Shown here one piece after another: positions 25,988 to 33,133 of a stretch of 64,000 bases of DNA. The DNA comes from DASSNU01 sp035701265 (GTDB taxonomy: Bacteria; Gemmatimonadota; Gemmatimonadetes; Gemmatimonadales; Gemmatimonadaceae), in NCBI GenBank assembly GCA_035701265.1, contig DASSNU010000002.1, positions 248,001-312,000 on the forward strand, read 5' to 3'. Below the pieces are notes generated by a model. It was given only the letters and a program-made list of their open reading frames with translations, was not told the origin of the DNA and made no database searches. Every line of letters begins with the position of its first letter. The first letter of the stretch is position 1. The translations under genes were made by a program, and so were the position numbers.

Positions 25988-27132
25988 GGGAGGAACGTCG
26001 GGAGCGTGAACTCCGCTCCACGGGGATACGGCTCCTCCGTGGCACCGTACAGGACGGCATCGTCGTCGCTCGCCGCGATCGCCAGCATCGGATTGTCAAT
26101 CTCCAGGTCCGCCACGAACTCGCCTGCCCACGTGAAGACGTGCACATGTCGCGGCTCCGCACTTCCACGGCACCCGCAGAAAAGGCCGTACACGTAGCGG
26201 TCGGATGCTGCGCCTCCCACGTAGGCCATCTCCGCGTCGTCGCCCCAGTGGAAGCGGTCGTACCCGTCGACGAAGAACACTGCCTTCGTGTCCTGGGGTC
26301 CGCGTGCGCTTGCATAGCGTGTCGGACCGTACGTCGTGAAGAGGTCGATGCGGTTTCGCCACTGGAAGAAGAGGGCAAACCGGTCGCGACCCGGGCCGAG
26401 GGCCATGAACGCTCGGTTGAGCTGGCGCCTTCCGGTGGTGTGGGGGATATCGTTGGCGTCGAACGCAGGTGGGCTCGCCACTCTGCGGATCACCTTGCCC
26501 GCACTGTCCATCACCAGCGCCGTGTAGTCGAGAAATACGCCTGTCGCCACGACAGTGTCGCCGACGGCGAAAGGGCTTTCGATGGACACGCCGACGTTCA
26601 GCGAGCGCCGACCGCGCACCCGCGGCTCGGCTGGGTTCCCGAAGTCGACCAACACATTGTTGCGTCGATCGAAGTCGTAGATCCAGACGGCGTGGCCGGA
26701 GCTGTCCGCGACGAGCCAATCAGGGTCCTGAAACTCTTGTGGCCCGTCGCCATGCCGACCGAAGTGACTCGTCACCGCACCGCTGGCAAGATCGATGAAC
26801 GCCACATGCGGGCTCATCAAGCGGTCCGTGACGATCAGCGTGCCACCCACGCGACGGATCGCCGAGATGCGCGCGAAGTCGGTGGAATCGCCGAGGTACC
26901 GGCGTGCCTGGAGCTTCCAATGGCGCGGCGATCCACGATGCGACTCGCCTGCGGTGTGCACCACGATGTCGGCGGTGTCGCTGGACACGACCGGCGCCCC
27001 ACGGGGATCGCGGCCCATCTGTCGGGGCACGTCGTGATCGCTCGGAGCGCACGCGCACAGCGTAGCCACGAGGATGGACAGCGGGAGCCTCACCGCAGGA
27101 AGACTCCCTTCAGCACGACAGCCCGTCGTCAT
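25984..27132 (-). CDS. TolB-like/six-bladed beta-propeller lipoprotein
   Basis: 382 residues with a signal sequence ending in lipobox LCAC (RLPLSILVATLCACAP). Propeller signature FGRHGDGPQEFQDPDWLVAD is present, and the C-terminal part HVHVFTWAGEFVADLEIDN followed by AVLYGATEEPYP matches the TolB-like propeller pattern seen in Bacteroidetes lipoproteins. Unlike other family members here, it has a short C-x-C pair (LFCGCRGSAEP). An alternative GTG start at 27093 would shorten the N-region. Second gene of a three-propeller row on the minus strand. Confidence 0.75.
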   Translation of the reverse strand: MTTGCRAEGSLPAVRLPLSILVATLCACAPSDHDVPRQMGRDPRGAPVVSSDTADIVVHTAGESHRGSPRHWKLQARRYLGDSTDFARISAIRRVGGTLIVTDRLMSPHVAFIDLASGAVTSHFGRHGDGPQEFQDPDWLVADSSGHAVWIYDFDRRNNVLVDFGNPAEPRVRGRRSLNVGVSIESPFAVGDTVVATGVFLDYTALVMDSAGKVIRRVASPPAFDANDIPHTTGRRQLNRAFMALGPGRDRFALFFQWRNRIDLFTTYGPTRYASARGPQDTKAVFFVDGYDRFHWGDDAEMAYVGGAASDRYVYGLFCGCRGSAEPRHVHVFTWAGEFVADLEIDNPMLAIAASDDDAVLYGATEEPYPRGAEFTLPTFLP

Positions 27133-27174
27133 TCCCGCATGTGCCGCTTGCTCCAGGTGACGCGCTCGTGGACG

Positions 27175-28266
27175 CTACAGTGGCTCGCGCAGAGCGAAGC
27201 GTCCGAGGCGAACGCTTCCTGTGCTATCCGTTTCGAGTCCAATGGCGCGACCGTGCTCGGCAGTGTACAGGCGGACCGGCGTCGGTCCAGCACACCAGAT
27301 CGTATGCCCCGTCACATCGGTCAGCGCGTACCAGTATTGAGCAGCCGTAGGCCCGACGTTCCACCGCGTGAACGTGACGAGGAAATGGGCTGTATCCACC
27401 GGGATGAGGTCGGTGAGCCACATCTGCTGTCGCATCCAATTACTCGTTTCGCTCGAGGCAGCCGCAGCGTGAGCCATAGGCTCCCAGTCAATCGGCTTGT
27501 AGACCTCATCGCACGCAGGCACCGACCATGTGCGTCCAGATGTTCTGTCGAGGAAACGAATCTGGTTACCCGTCCGCGCAGCCCATACCCACACATTCCC
27601 AACGAGAAGGCCAGAGGGCAGCTCGAAGCTGCCCTCACCACGATGGATGATCGGGGGCAACATTCCAAAGGAATGGAGGCGGTTGCCGGCGCTGTCCACC
27701 ACATGCATCGGTGTTCTAACGCTGTCCGGCGGAAGGTCGAAGTACCGACCCGGCATGAGGAGCGTCCCGGAGCTGTCGACAAGGCTGACGCGCCCCAAGA
27801 TCGCTCCAGGGACGGCCACAGCACGACGGTACGTCCCGTCGCGCGCAAAGATTGTGAACGTTTGCCTGGAGAAGTCGTACACCCCCAAGCTACCGTCAGG
27901 CAGCGGCAGCAGCGCGTTCGGCCGTTTGAATTCACCAGGGCCGTTTCCCGGGCGGCCTATCGTCTCTGCCAGTCGTCCATCGTTCCGGAAGATCTTTACG
28001 TTTCCCTCGATGCCGTCTGCCAGAGCGATCAGACCATTCCATTCGGCGACAGCCCTTGCTTCGCCGATCGGATCAGCCGAATCAGGCAGGAGGTCGGTCC
28101 AGCTGCTGACGGTGAACACCGAATCGAACGGCACCGGTGTACCCGCCGGCTCACGTCGCTCGCTTCTGCACCCGACAGCGAGCGCGCTGCACGCGATGAG
28201 GACCGCGACGATCCGCGCGCGCAATGGTACAAGCCGCGTAAGGGAGCGGCGAGTGTACTTGGCCAT
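27175..28266 (-). CDS. Six-bladed beta-propeller lipoprotein
   Basis: 363 residues. Signal peptide MAKYTRRSLTRLVPLRARIV, hydrophobic core AVLIACSALAVGC with lipobox. Signature IGRPGNGPGEFKRPNALLPL after NVKIFRNDGRL, and later blade residues WVWAARTGNQIRFLDRTSG. Start: ATG at 28266; the frame runs on to 28434 but upstream codons do not resemble any paralogue. First gene of the minus-strand propeller row, divergent from the ECF sigma factor gene; 42 nt before the next propeller gene. Confidence 0.78.
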   Translation of the reverse strand: MAKYTRRSLTRLVPLRARIVAVLIACSALAVGCRSERREPAGTPVPFDSVFTVSSWTDLLPDSADPIGEARAVAEWNGLIALADGIEGNVKIFRNDGRLAETIGRPGNGPGEFKRPNALLPLPDGSLGVYDFSRQTFTIFARDGTYRRAVAVPGAILGRVSLVDSSGTLLMPGRYFDLPPDSVRTPMHVVDSAGNRLHSFGMLPPIIHRGEGSFELPSGLLVGNVWVWAARTGNQIRFLDRTSGRTWSVPACDEVYKPIDWEPMAHAAAASSETSNWMRQQMWLTDLIPVDTAHFLVTFTRWNVGPTAAQYWYALTDVTGHTIWCAGPTPVRLYTAEHGRAIGLETDSTGSVRLGRFALREPL

Positions 28267-28863
28267 GCGCGCCAACCGGTCCGTGATTGCGTGCGAGAAA
28301 CGCTCAAGGTACGCACGCTGGACCCGGCCACCATTCCGTGCGGTGCTCCCGCCCACAGCGCGGCCGCAGCAAGGGAAGAGCCTCGCCCTGCTTCGCGAGA
28401 GATCGTCCCCGTTGCTCTGTACGTGCCGGTTCATTGGGAACTGTATAAGTTAATCGCAGGAGTCCTCACCTATTGCGAGCGAGGCGCGGGCCTCACGAAG
28501 ATGGTGCCACTATCGGCCCCGGGCCAAGCCGCTCACCGAGATCGCGCGCCGGCTGGGTATTGACCTATAGACATTCTGTCTGGGGCGCCAGTCGTACGAG
28601 CCGAGCCCCGGCATGTCGGGGGAGGCTGGGATGGCGCCGTCGCTCCAGGAGGCCAGTTAACCAGATGTCCACGAAAGGGGGGTCACTCCACTTCACAGCA
28701 ACGACGCCAATCTTCTGCAGGCCCGGCTTCGGCGCAATGGGCTGCCCAAGGTGGCGCTTCCCCGGCGCGACATGGGGCGCCCGCAATCCGGCTGCGACTT
28801 TTTGGTGGCGTCCTGCATCATATCTCTGAAGCCAATCAGCAGCCGCCCTTCCGGACACGTGGC
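28267..28863. other. Non-coding spacer between divergent propeller and sigma-factor genes
   Basis: About 600 bp without a convincing gene. It must hold the promoters for the propeller row (minus) and the sigma factor (plus). One short plus-strand frame at 28502-28570 reads WCHYRPRAKPLTEIARRLGI before a stop, resembling a transposase helix-turn-helix fragment; it is too short to identify. No tRNA, terminator with T-tract, or repeat was seen. Confidence 0.4.
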
Positions 28864-29457
28864 ATGACGGATTCCTTCTCAGACGCGCTCCAACCCTGCT
28901 ACGCCGACGCGCTCCGATTCTGCCGGGCGCTCTGCGCAAGGTGGTCGCCGTCCGAGGCCGAGGACGTCTTGCACGACGCTCTCCTCAAAGCGCTCCGCGG
29001 CTACGACAGACTTGAAGACCCCACCCGATTCCGTGCCTGGCTCTTCCAGATCATTGTGCGAACCTTCCGCGGAGCGGCGCGACGCGGGTTCTGGCGGCGT
29101 CTCGTGTCGCTTCAGGAACTGCCATCCGGAGAGGCGTTCCCCGAAGTGTTTCACGGGCCCGAGTGGTGCGAGGATCGTCTGTCGCTTCTTGGCGCGCTCG
29201 CCACGCTGTCACCGAAGGAGCGCGCAGCGGTACTGCTCTTCGAGGTTGGCGGCTTTTCCATCGACGAGATCGCCGAAATTCAGGGCGAGCGAACACACTC
29301 GGCAGTGAAGAGTCGCCTGAGCCGGGCCCGCTCGCGATTGCGAAAGCAGCTCGGCACACACTCGGCCCCCCGCGCCGCGGCGACGAACGCGCGTCGCTCG
29401 ACGTGCAACAGGACACTGGATCATGAAACACTCGATGCCATCAACAACGTCTACTGA
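28864..29457 (+). CDS. ECF-type RNA polymerase sigma factor
   Basis: 197 residues. Region 2 is visible as ADALRFCRALCARWSPSEAE, DVLHDALLKALRGYDRLEDP and FRAWLFQIIVRTFRGAARRG; region 4 as TLSPKERAAVLLFEVGGFSI, DEIAEIQGERTHSAVKSRLS. It directs RNA polymerase to a small regulon, usually cell-envelope or extracytoplasmic signals. The following gene starts 35 nt inside its 3' end, an arrangement typical of sigma/anti-sigma pairs. Located immediately upstream of the four-peptide array, so those genes and the propellers are candidate targets. Confidence 0.9.
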   Translation: MTDSFSDALQPCYADALRFCRALCARWSPSEAEDVLHDALLKALRGYDRLEDPTRFRAWLFQIIVRTFRGAARRGFWRRLVSLQELPSGEAFPEVFHGPEWCEDRLSLLGALATLSPKERAAVLLFEVGGFSIDEIAEIQGERTHSAVKSRLSRARSRLRKQLGTHSAPRAAATNARRSTCNRTLDHETLDAINNVY

Positions 29458-30298
29458 CCGGGACGATCCCATCCTCGCCGCGCACTTCGAGGCGCTCCGC
29501 ACGGCCACGGCCGTGGAGTCATTTCCTCGTGTGCGCTCGTGGCTCGAGGAGGCGTCGCGGAACGAGTGCCGTCAGCGTGCGAGGTGGCGAGCACGATCGG
29601 CACGCATTGTCAGATTGCTGCTCCGCCACCCGGTGCGGCTGGCTGCGGCATCGGCGGTGCTGGCGGCCGCGTGTACCATTCCAGTGGCGACGGATGAGAC
29701 ACTCGCGTACGTCATCTCCGGCCGGATCGCCGAGCCACCGGCCGCCGCGCGCGCCACACTGGCAACGCTCCCGTGGGTCAACCCGGAGCAGCTCACGGTG
29801 CTCGGTGAGGTGACGTGGAAGCATCCCGACGGGACCGAAACGGTGGAGGCGTACGTCGAGTCGGGGGAGGCAGTCGTGGACGGCCGCAAGATCATCACGC
29901 CGACCTCGAAGTTCGCGCTGGTCCTGCCGTACTCGGATGCGCGGGAGGTCGAGGCTCGTGCCCGGATGATGTCCGGTGTGAAGGACGTGATCTCCGCAGT
30001 ACCGGAGCCCGTTCAGCAAAAGGTGCGGCGCCCGGCGCTCAAGGCGGCGCTCGTCGCGATGGAGTTGGAGTTCAGCACGCCGCTCCCGGACAGCGCGGTG
30101 GAGCGCCGGATCGGCGAGCACCTGGCTGGACTGCGCATGAGTGGTGTGCAGGTCCACTACGTCACCCGGCGGGATGGGACGCGGGCAATCCGGTTGTCCG
30201 GCCCCGGGATAGTTTCAGGGGGCGCGGACGATGCTCGGCGGATCCAGTCGTTCATCGAGGACGTTCAGTCGTCGCGGGCAGTCCGGGTATCGCCCTGA
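29423..30298 (+). CDS. Single-pass membrane protein, putative anti-sigma factor
   Basis: 291 residues. A cytoplasmic N-terminal part of about 60 residues (AAHFEALRTATAVESFPRVR) precedes one transmembrane helix (LAAASAVLAAACTIPVA, about residues 72-88) and a 200-residue exported domain with WKHPDGTETVEAYVESGEA and SKFALVLPYSDAREVE. There is no His/Cys zinc motif of the ZAS type. The anti-sigma role is inferred from the overlap with the ECF sigma gene and topology, not from sequence similarity. The exported domain could be the sensor. It ends 217 nt before the first peptide gene. Confidence 0.6.
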   Translation: MKHSMPSTTSTDRDDPILAAHFEALRTATAVESFPRVRSWLEEASRNECRQRARWRARSARIVRLLLRHPVRLAAASAVLAAACTIPVATDETLAYVISGRIAEPPAAARATLATLPWVNPEQLTVLGEVTWKHPDGTETVEAYVESGEAVVDGRKIITPTSKFALVLPYSDAREVEARARMMSGVKDVISAVPEPVQQKVRRPALKAALVAMELEFSTPLPDSAVERRIGEHLAGLRMSGVQVHYVTRRDGTRAIRLSGPGIVSGGADDARRIQSFIEDVQSSRAVRVSP

Positions 30299-30367
30299 CC
30301 GCGTTCCGCACAACCGTTTGACCGGTGTTCAGACGGCGTCCAAACACTCTTCTTACGGTATGTCCAG

Positions 30368-30396
30368 CCCCGTGGGTGCAATTTGCACCTACGGGG
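30368..30396. promoter_or_regulatory. 29-bp near-perfect palindrome, candidate activator binding site
   Basis: Two 14-bp arms around a single central T: CCCCGTGGGTGCAA (30368-30381) and TTGCACCTACGGGG (30383-30396), with one mismatch. Its centre is about 67 bp upstream of a sigma-54-like -24 element, the position where enhancer-binding activators dimerise. No T-tract follows, which argues against a simple terminator for the preceding gene. The inner GGTGCAA/TTGCACC resembles half-sites of NtrC-type activators. Confidence 0.6.
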
Positions 30397-30446
30397 AAAG
30401 TCTTGTCGTGTGCGATCTTCTGTGGCTCCGTGTTACCGGATTGTGC

Positions 30447-30463
30447 TTGGCACGATAGTCGCC
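30447..30463 (+). promoter_or_regulatory. Sigma-54-like promoter for the peptide array
   Basis: TTGGCACGATAGTCGCC matches the -24/-12 consensus (YTGGCACGR-N3-TTGCW) with a complete TGGCACG block, the invariant GG and GC exactly 10 bases apart, and mismatches only at the T before GC and the final base. Predicted start is near 30474, leaving about 42 nt to the first peptide ATG. A sigma-54 activator gene is at 33904-34980 and a long palindrome lies upstream; no rpoN gene is in the window. Confidence 0.55.
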
Positions 30464-30515
30464 TTTGGCGGAAGCGTTCACAGTCACGTTACCTTCCCGT
30501 GGAGGGCACACCGGC

Positions 30516-30716
30516 ATGAAACGGCTCACCATCAATGTGCTGGCCGTGGTCGTGGTGGCTCTGGGTCTCAGCTATGGCACGCGCCCCGCGCACGCGGCGA
30601 CGGAAGCAGCGAAGTGCACCATCACCATCAAGAAGCCGGACGGTACCACCATCGACCTAGTGCTCGAGGGTGACACCTGCACTCGCACTTCCGACGGGAA
30701 CTGCACCTGCTCGTAA
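30516..30716 (+). CDS. Small exported four-cysteine peptide, array member 1
   Basis: 66 residues. Signal peptide MKRLTINVLAVVVVALGLSY ending at AHA/ATE (about residue 27); the mature part is about 39 residues with Cys at 34, 55, 63 and 65. It follows the array framework C-x20-C-x7-C-x-C with the shared blocks KPDGTT and LEGDTC and the closing CTCS. GGAGGG lies before the ATG. No known family recognised. First gene behind the sigma-54-like promoter; three paralogues follow in the same orientation. Confidence 0.8.
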   Translation: MKRLTINVLAVVVVALGLSYGTRPAHAATEAAKCTITIKKPDGTTIDLVLEGDTCTRTSDGNCTCS

Positions 30717-30738
30717 GCCAGTACGCGCTCTGCCACTT

Positions 30739-30757
30739 CGCGGCTCATTGTGCCGCG
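30739..30757 (+). other. Stem-loop between peptide genes 1 and 2
   Basis: Perfect 6-bp GC-only stem CGCGGC/GCCGCG with a 7-base loop (TCATTGT). No T-tract. It could stabilise or process the polycistronic message; function not shown. Confidence 0.35.
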
Positions 30758-30796
30758 CGATCGGCATAGCGGCCCCCGCCACCAAGGAGACTACCC

Positions 30797-31015
30797 ATGA
30801 AGCGTTCGGCGATAAACCTACTCTCGCTTGCCGTTGTTGCTGCCGGGGTTCTCTCACTGACCACGCCTTCGATCGCAGTCGCAGACACGCTGGCAGCCAA
30901 ATGCACGAAGACCGTCACGTTACCGGATGGCTCATCGACTACTGTCACCCTCGAGGGCGACACGTGCTCGACTGACATTGAAAAAGGGACGTGCACCTGT
31001 AGCACCACTCGGTAA
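30797..31015 (+). CDS. Small exported four-cysteine peptide, array member 2
   Basis: 72 residues. Signal peptide MKRSAINLLSLAVVAAGVLS with probable cleavage after AVA at 29. Mature Cys at 36, 57, 66 and 68, i.e. C-x20-C-x8-C-x-C, with LPDGSS and LEGDTC blocks as in member 1 and the end CTCSTTR. AAGGAG precedes the ATG at good spacing. Most similar to member 1 (both start MKR and share TLEGDTC), suggesting recent duplication. Function unknown. Confidence 0.8.
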   Translation: MKRSAINLLSLAVVAAGVLSLTTPSIAVADTLAAKCTKTVTLPDGSSTTVTLEGDTCSTDIEKGTCTCSTTR

Positions 31016-31021
31016 TCTTGC

Positions 31022-31055
31022 CCGCCACCGGCCGTTGTGGGAATGTCGGTGGCGG
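31022..31055 (+). other. Stem-loop between peptide genes 2 and 3
   Basis: Perfect 9-bp stem CCGCCACCG (31022-31030) / CGGTGGCGG (31047-31055) with a 16-base loop, starting 6 nt after the stop of peptide 2. It lacks a T-tract, so a classical terminator is doubtful; a 3'-end stabiliser or partial attenuator that sets relative amounts of upstream and downstream peptides is possible. Confidence 0.45.
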
Positions 31056-31129
31056 TTGTGGTGCCCACTGGGTGCTGCTCACGCGCACTGTGCGCCCGTA
31101 CGACGTCGTCTACCATTCAGAGTGAAACC

Positions 31130-31336
31130 ATGCCAAGAGCGACTATAAACCTGGCCGCCGTACTCCTGGTGCTTGCCGGTGCTTATCACGTCCAAGAGGT
31201 TTCTGCTGCAACCGAGCCGCCAGCACAGTGCACTACCTGGCGCACGCTCAGCGACGGAAGCCGCGTCGAAATTACGGTTGAGGGAAGCGAGTGCGTTCTG
31301 GATTTCCGTACCAATACCTGCACGTGTACTGGGTAA
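31130..31336 (+). CDS. Small exported four-cysteine peptide, array member 3
   Basis: 68 residues. Signal peptide MPRATINLAAVLLVLAGAYH, cleavage likely after VSA at 26. Cys at 34, 55, 64 and 66 (C-x20-C-x8-C-x-C); blocks LSDGSR, VEGSEC and closing CTCTG. More diverged from members 1 and 2 in its loop residues while the cysteine spacing is unchanged. No strong ribosome-binding site is seen; the ATG at 31130 is chosen because it starts a normal signal peptide and aligns with the other members. Confidence 0.75.
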   Translation: MPRATINLAAVLLVLAGAYHVQEVSAATEPPAQCTTWRTLSDGSRVEITVEGSECVLDFRTNTCTCTG

Positions 31337-31403
31337 CGTTGTGCCGCCTCGCGCCGCGTGGCGTGGATTACTGATCATGACACCACACGCACTTGGAGGA
31401 TGG

Positions 31404-31616
31404 ATGATGCGGACCTCCCTAGAGGCGTGGCTCGCCGCGTTCGTGGTAGCCGCCGGTGGCGCCTGGCTAGCCGGAGCCTCTTCAGCAAGCGCGGAGGAGG
31501 CAGCCGCGGTTTGCGGACAAGTTCGGCAGCTTCCCGATGGCAGTGTAGTCATCATCGAAGTGGAAGGTTCGCACTGCGTATGGGACGTCAAGAAAGACAC
31601 GTGTACATGCACGTGA
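31404..31616 (+). CDS. Small exported four-cysteine peptide, array member 4
   Basis: 70 residues. Signal peptide MMRTSLEAWLAAFVVAAGGA ending near ASA (residue 30). Cys at 37, 58, 67 and 69 (C-x20-C-x8-C-x-C) with LPDGSV, VEGSHC and closing CTCT. GGAGGA lies just before two adjacent in-frame ATG codons (31404, 31407); an upstream ATG at 31377 is also in frame but would add unconserved residues. Last of the four; the propeller/DsbA genes follow on the same strand after about 280 nt. Confidence 0.75.
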   Translation: MMRTSLEAWLAAFVVAAGGAWLAGASSASAEEAAAVCGQVRQLPDGSVVIIEVEGSHCVWDVKKDTCTCT

Positions 31617-31897
31617 GCGCGTCGGTGCCGCCGATCACACATTCGTCTGGTGGTGGCTCTGAGTGCCTTGTGCCTGCGCGGTCTCTCCCACTCGCTAGGA
31701 CGCAGAACCCAGCAGATGCACTCGCGGCGAACCACGCTCCTTGCCGGCTCAACGACAACCGTCCCGGACGATAGCAATATTCTGATGTGGCGTCGTCTTT
31801 CGCGACCAGCCGACGGGACGCCGCTGCAGTTCAAGCGAACAGGTTCCGAATAACCGTGCTGTTCACTAGATCCCTGTTAAGTTCGGCTCGCCACACG

Positions 31898-33133
31898 ATG
31901 GTCCTGTTGCGACGACCGTGCTGTCTAAGACGGTCCATTCGGTTCTCGCAAGCCGCTATCTTGCGAGCGTTGTGTTGCCGCACGCCTCTGCATTCCACTC
32001 GCACGTCGCAACTTGCCGCATTGCTTTGGGTGGCAGTCGTTTCCGCCCTGCCTACGGCCTGTTCGGGCTCCGATCACGAACCTAGCCGGCAAGCGAACGA
32101 GCCGCTGATGTGCTCCGTATCTCTGCTCACTCGAAGTGCAATCGATGCCGAGCTGAGCAACGTTTTCGCTATGGACGTGGACTCGCGTGGTCTGATCTAC
32201 ACCATCTCGGCTAGTACCGTCACGGTCTTCGCGCCAGATGGTAGTTTGCTCCGTCGCTTTGGGCGCGATGGCGCCGGCCCCGGCGAATTCAAGAACCTCA
32301 TCGGGATACAGATCCTGCCTGGTGACAGCGTATTCACCTTCGATACCGGCCTCAGTCGCATTACCGTCTTTGCACCTGGCACGGACTCGGTGGCGTACAC
32401 CTTGAATCTGCTGACTGCAGCGCACAAGCTGCCGCCGTCGCGGCTCGTAGCCGTTCCGGACAAACGCATCTTTCTGGCGATCCATCAGCGCGTGGCGAGC
32501 GCGCGCGGCGCAACGCAGGGACAGCAGGTTGTTCGTATCCTGAACTGGGATGGCACGGTGCGTCGGGACTCTGTGCTCAGCTTCCCTGCCTCCGGATCGG
32601 TGCTGATCGCTCGCGGGAACGGAGTAGTAACCGCAGGCTACAACCCATTCGGCGCTCCGCACGTGGTCAAGTTTACAGCGAACGGTCACATCTACTATGG
32701 ACCAGGAGACTCGCTCTCCATCGAAGTCTATGATCTGGAGGGTCAGCGGGACCGCGCGTTCAGTAGTCCTTACACGCCCCCACGCGTCACTGGGGAGGAC
32801 ATCGAACACGCCGTTAAAGAGCAGTCCGCCGACGAATTGTTATCAAGGGCTTTGCGAGCGGAGGCTCCTGAGCGGTGGCCTGCGTACCATAATTTTGTAG
32901 TTGACGACGCAGGGCAGATATGGGTTGGCCTCACGTCACCCAACGGAGAGCCCATCCGATGGGCCGTCTTCTCTCGTACCGGAGAGCGGCTCTGTAGCGT
33001 GACGTTTCCAGAGACGGTCGGACCCGAAGTGATCCGAGACAATCGAGTATACGGCGTCGCGCGGGACACTTTGGACGTCCCCAGTGTGGTGGTATATCGC
33101 GTTAGCCAGCGGCGGAATGAGGCGACTCGATAA
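31898..33133 (+). CDS. Six-bladed beta-propeller lipoprotein of the peptide locus
   Basis: 411 residues from ATG 31898. Long basic N-region (RRPCCLRRSIRFSQ), hydrophobic core LAALLWVAVVSALPTAC with lipobox PTAC. Signature GRDGAGPGEFKNLIGIQIL after TVTVFAPDGSLLRR; closing strand RDTLDVPSVVVYRVSQ as in other propellers. Base composition is visibly more AT-rich than in flanking core genes. Its stop overlaps the next ATG by one base (TAATG), so it is coupled to the DsbA-like gene. The exact start is uncertain because several in-frame starts precede the signal core. It is the only plus-strand propeller in the window. Confidence 0.78.
   Translation: MVLLRRPCCLRRSIRFSQAAILRALCCRTPLHSTRTSQLAALLWVAVVSALPTACSGSDHEPSRQANEPLMCSVSLLTRSAIDAELSNVFAMDVDSRGLIYTISASTVTVFAPDGSLLRRFGRDGAGPGEFKNLIGIQILPGDSVFTFDTGLSRITVFAPGTDSVAYTLNLLTAAHKLPPSRLVAVPDKRIFLAIHQRVASARGATQGQQVVRILNWDGTVRRDSVLSFPASGSVLIARGNGVVTAGYNPFGAPHVVKFTANGHIYYGPGDSLSIEVYDLEGQRDRAFSSPYTPPRVTGEDIEHAVKEQSADELLSRALRAEAPERWPAYHNFVVDDAGQIWVGLTSPNGEPIRWAVFSRTGERLCSVTFPETVGPEVIRDNRVYGVARDTLDVPSVVVYRVSQRRNEATR

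Noticed and set aside
28502..28570. Transposase helix-turn-helix remnant (PLTEIARRLGI)
   Set aside because: Only 22 codons, no terminal repeats or second fragment nearby; could be chance in a GC-rich spacer.
30368..30396. Rho-independent terminator after the anti-sigma-like gene
   Set aside because: The stem is strong but the following bases are AAAGTCTTG, not a T-tract, and it stands 70 bp after the stop; a regulatory palindrome in front of the peptide promoter fits better.
31630..31680. Second sigma-54-like promoter before the propeller/DsbA genes (TGGCTCTGAGTGCC)
   Set aside because: The GG-to-GC spacing is 8 rather than 10 and the -24 block is incomplete.
31650..31853. Possible fifth peptide after the array (67 codons)
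   Set aside because: No signal peptide, only one Cys, and none of the DG/EG/CTC blocks; not a member of the family.
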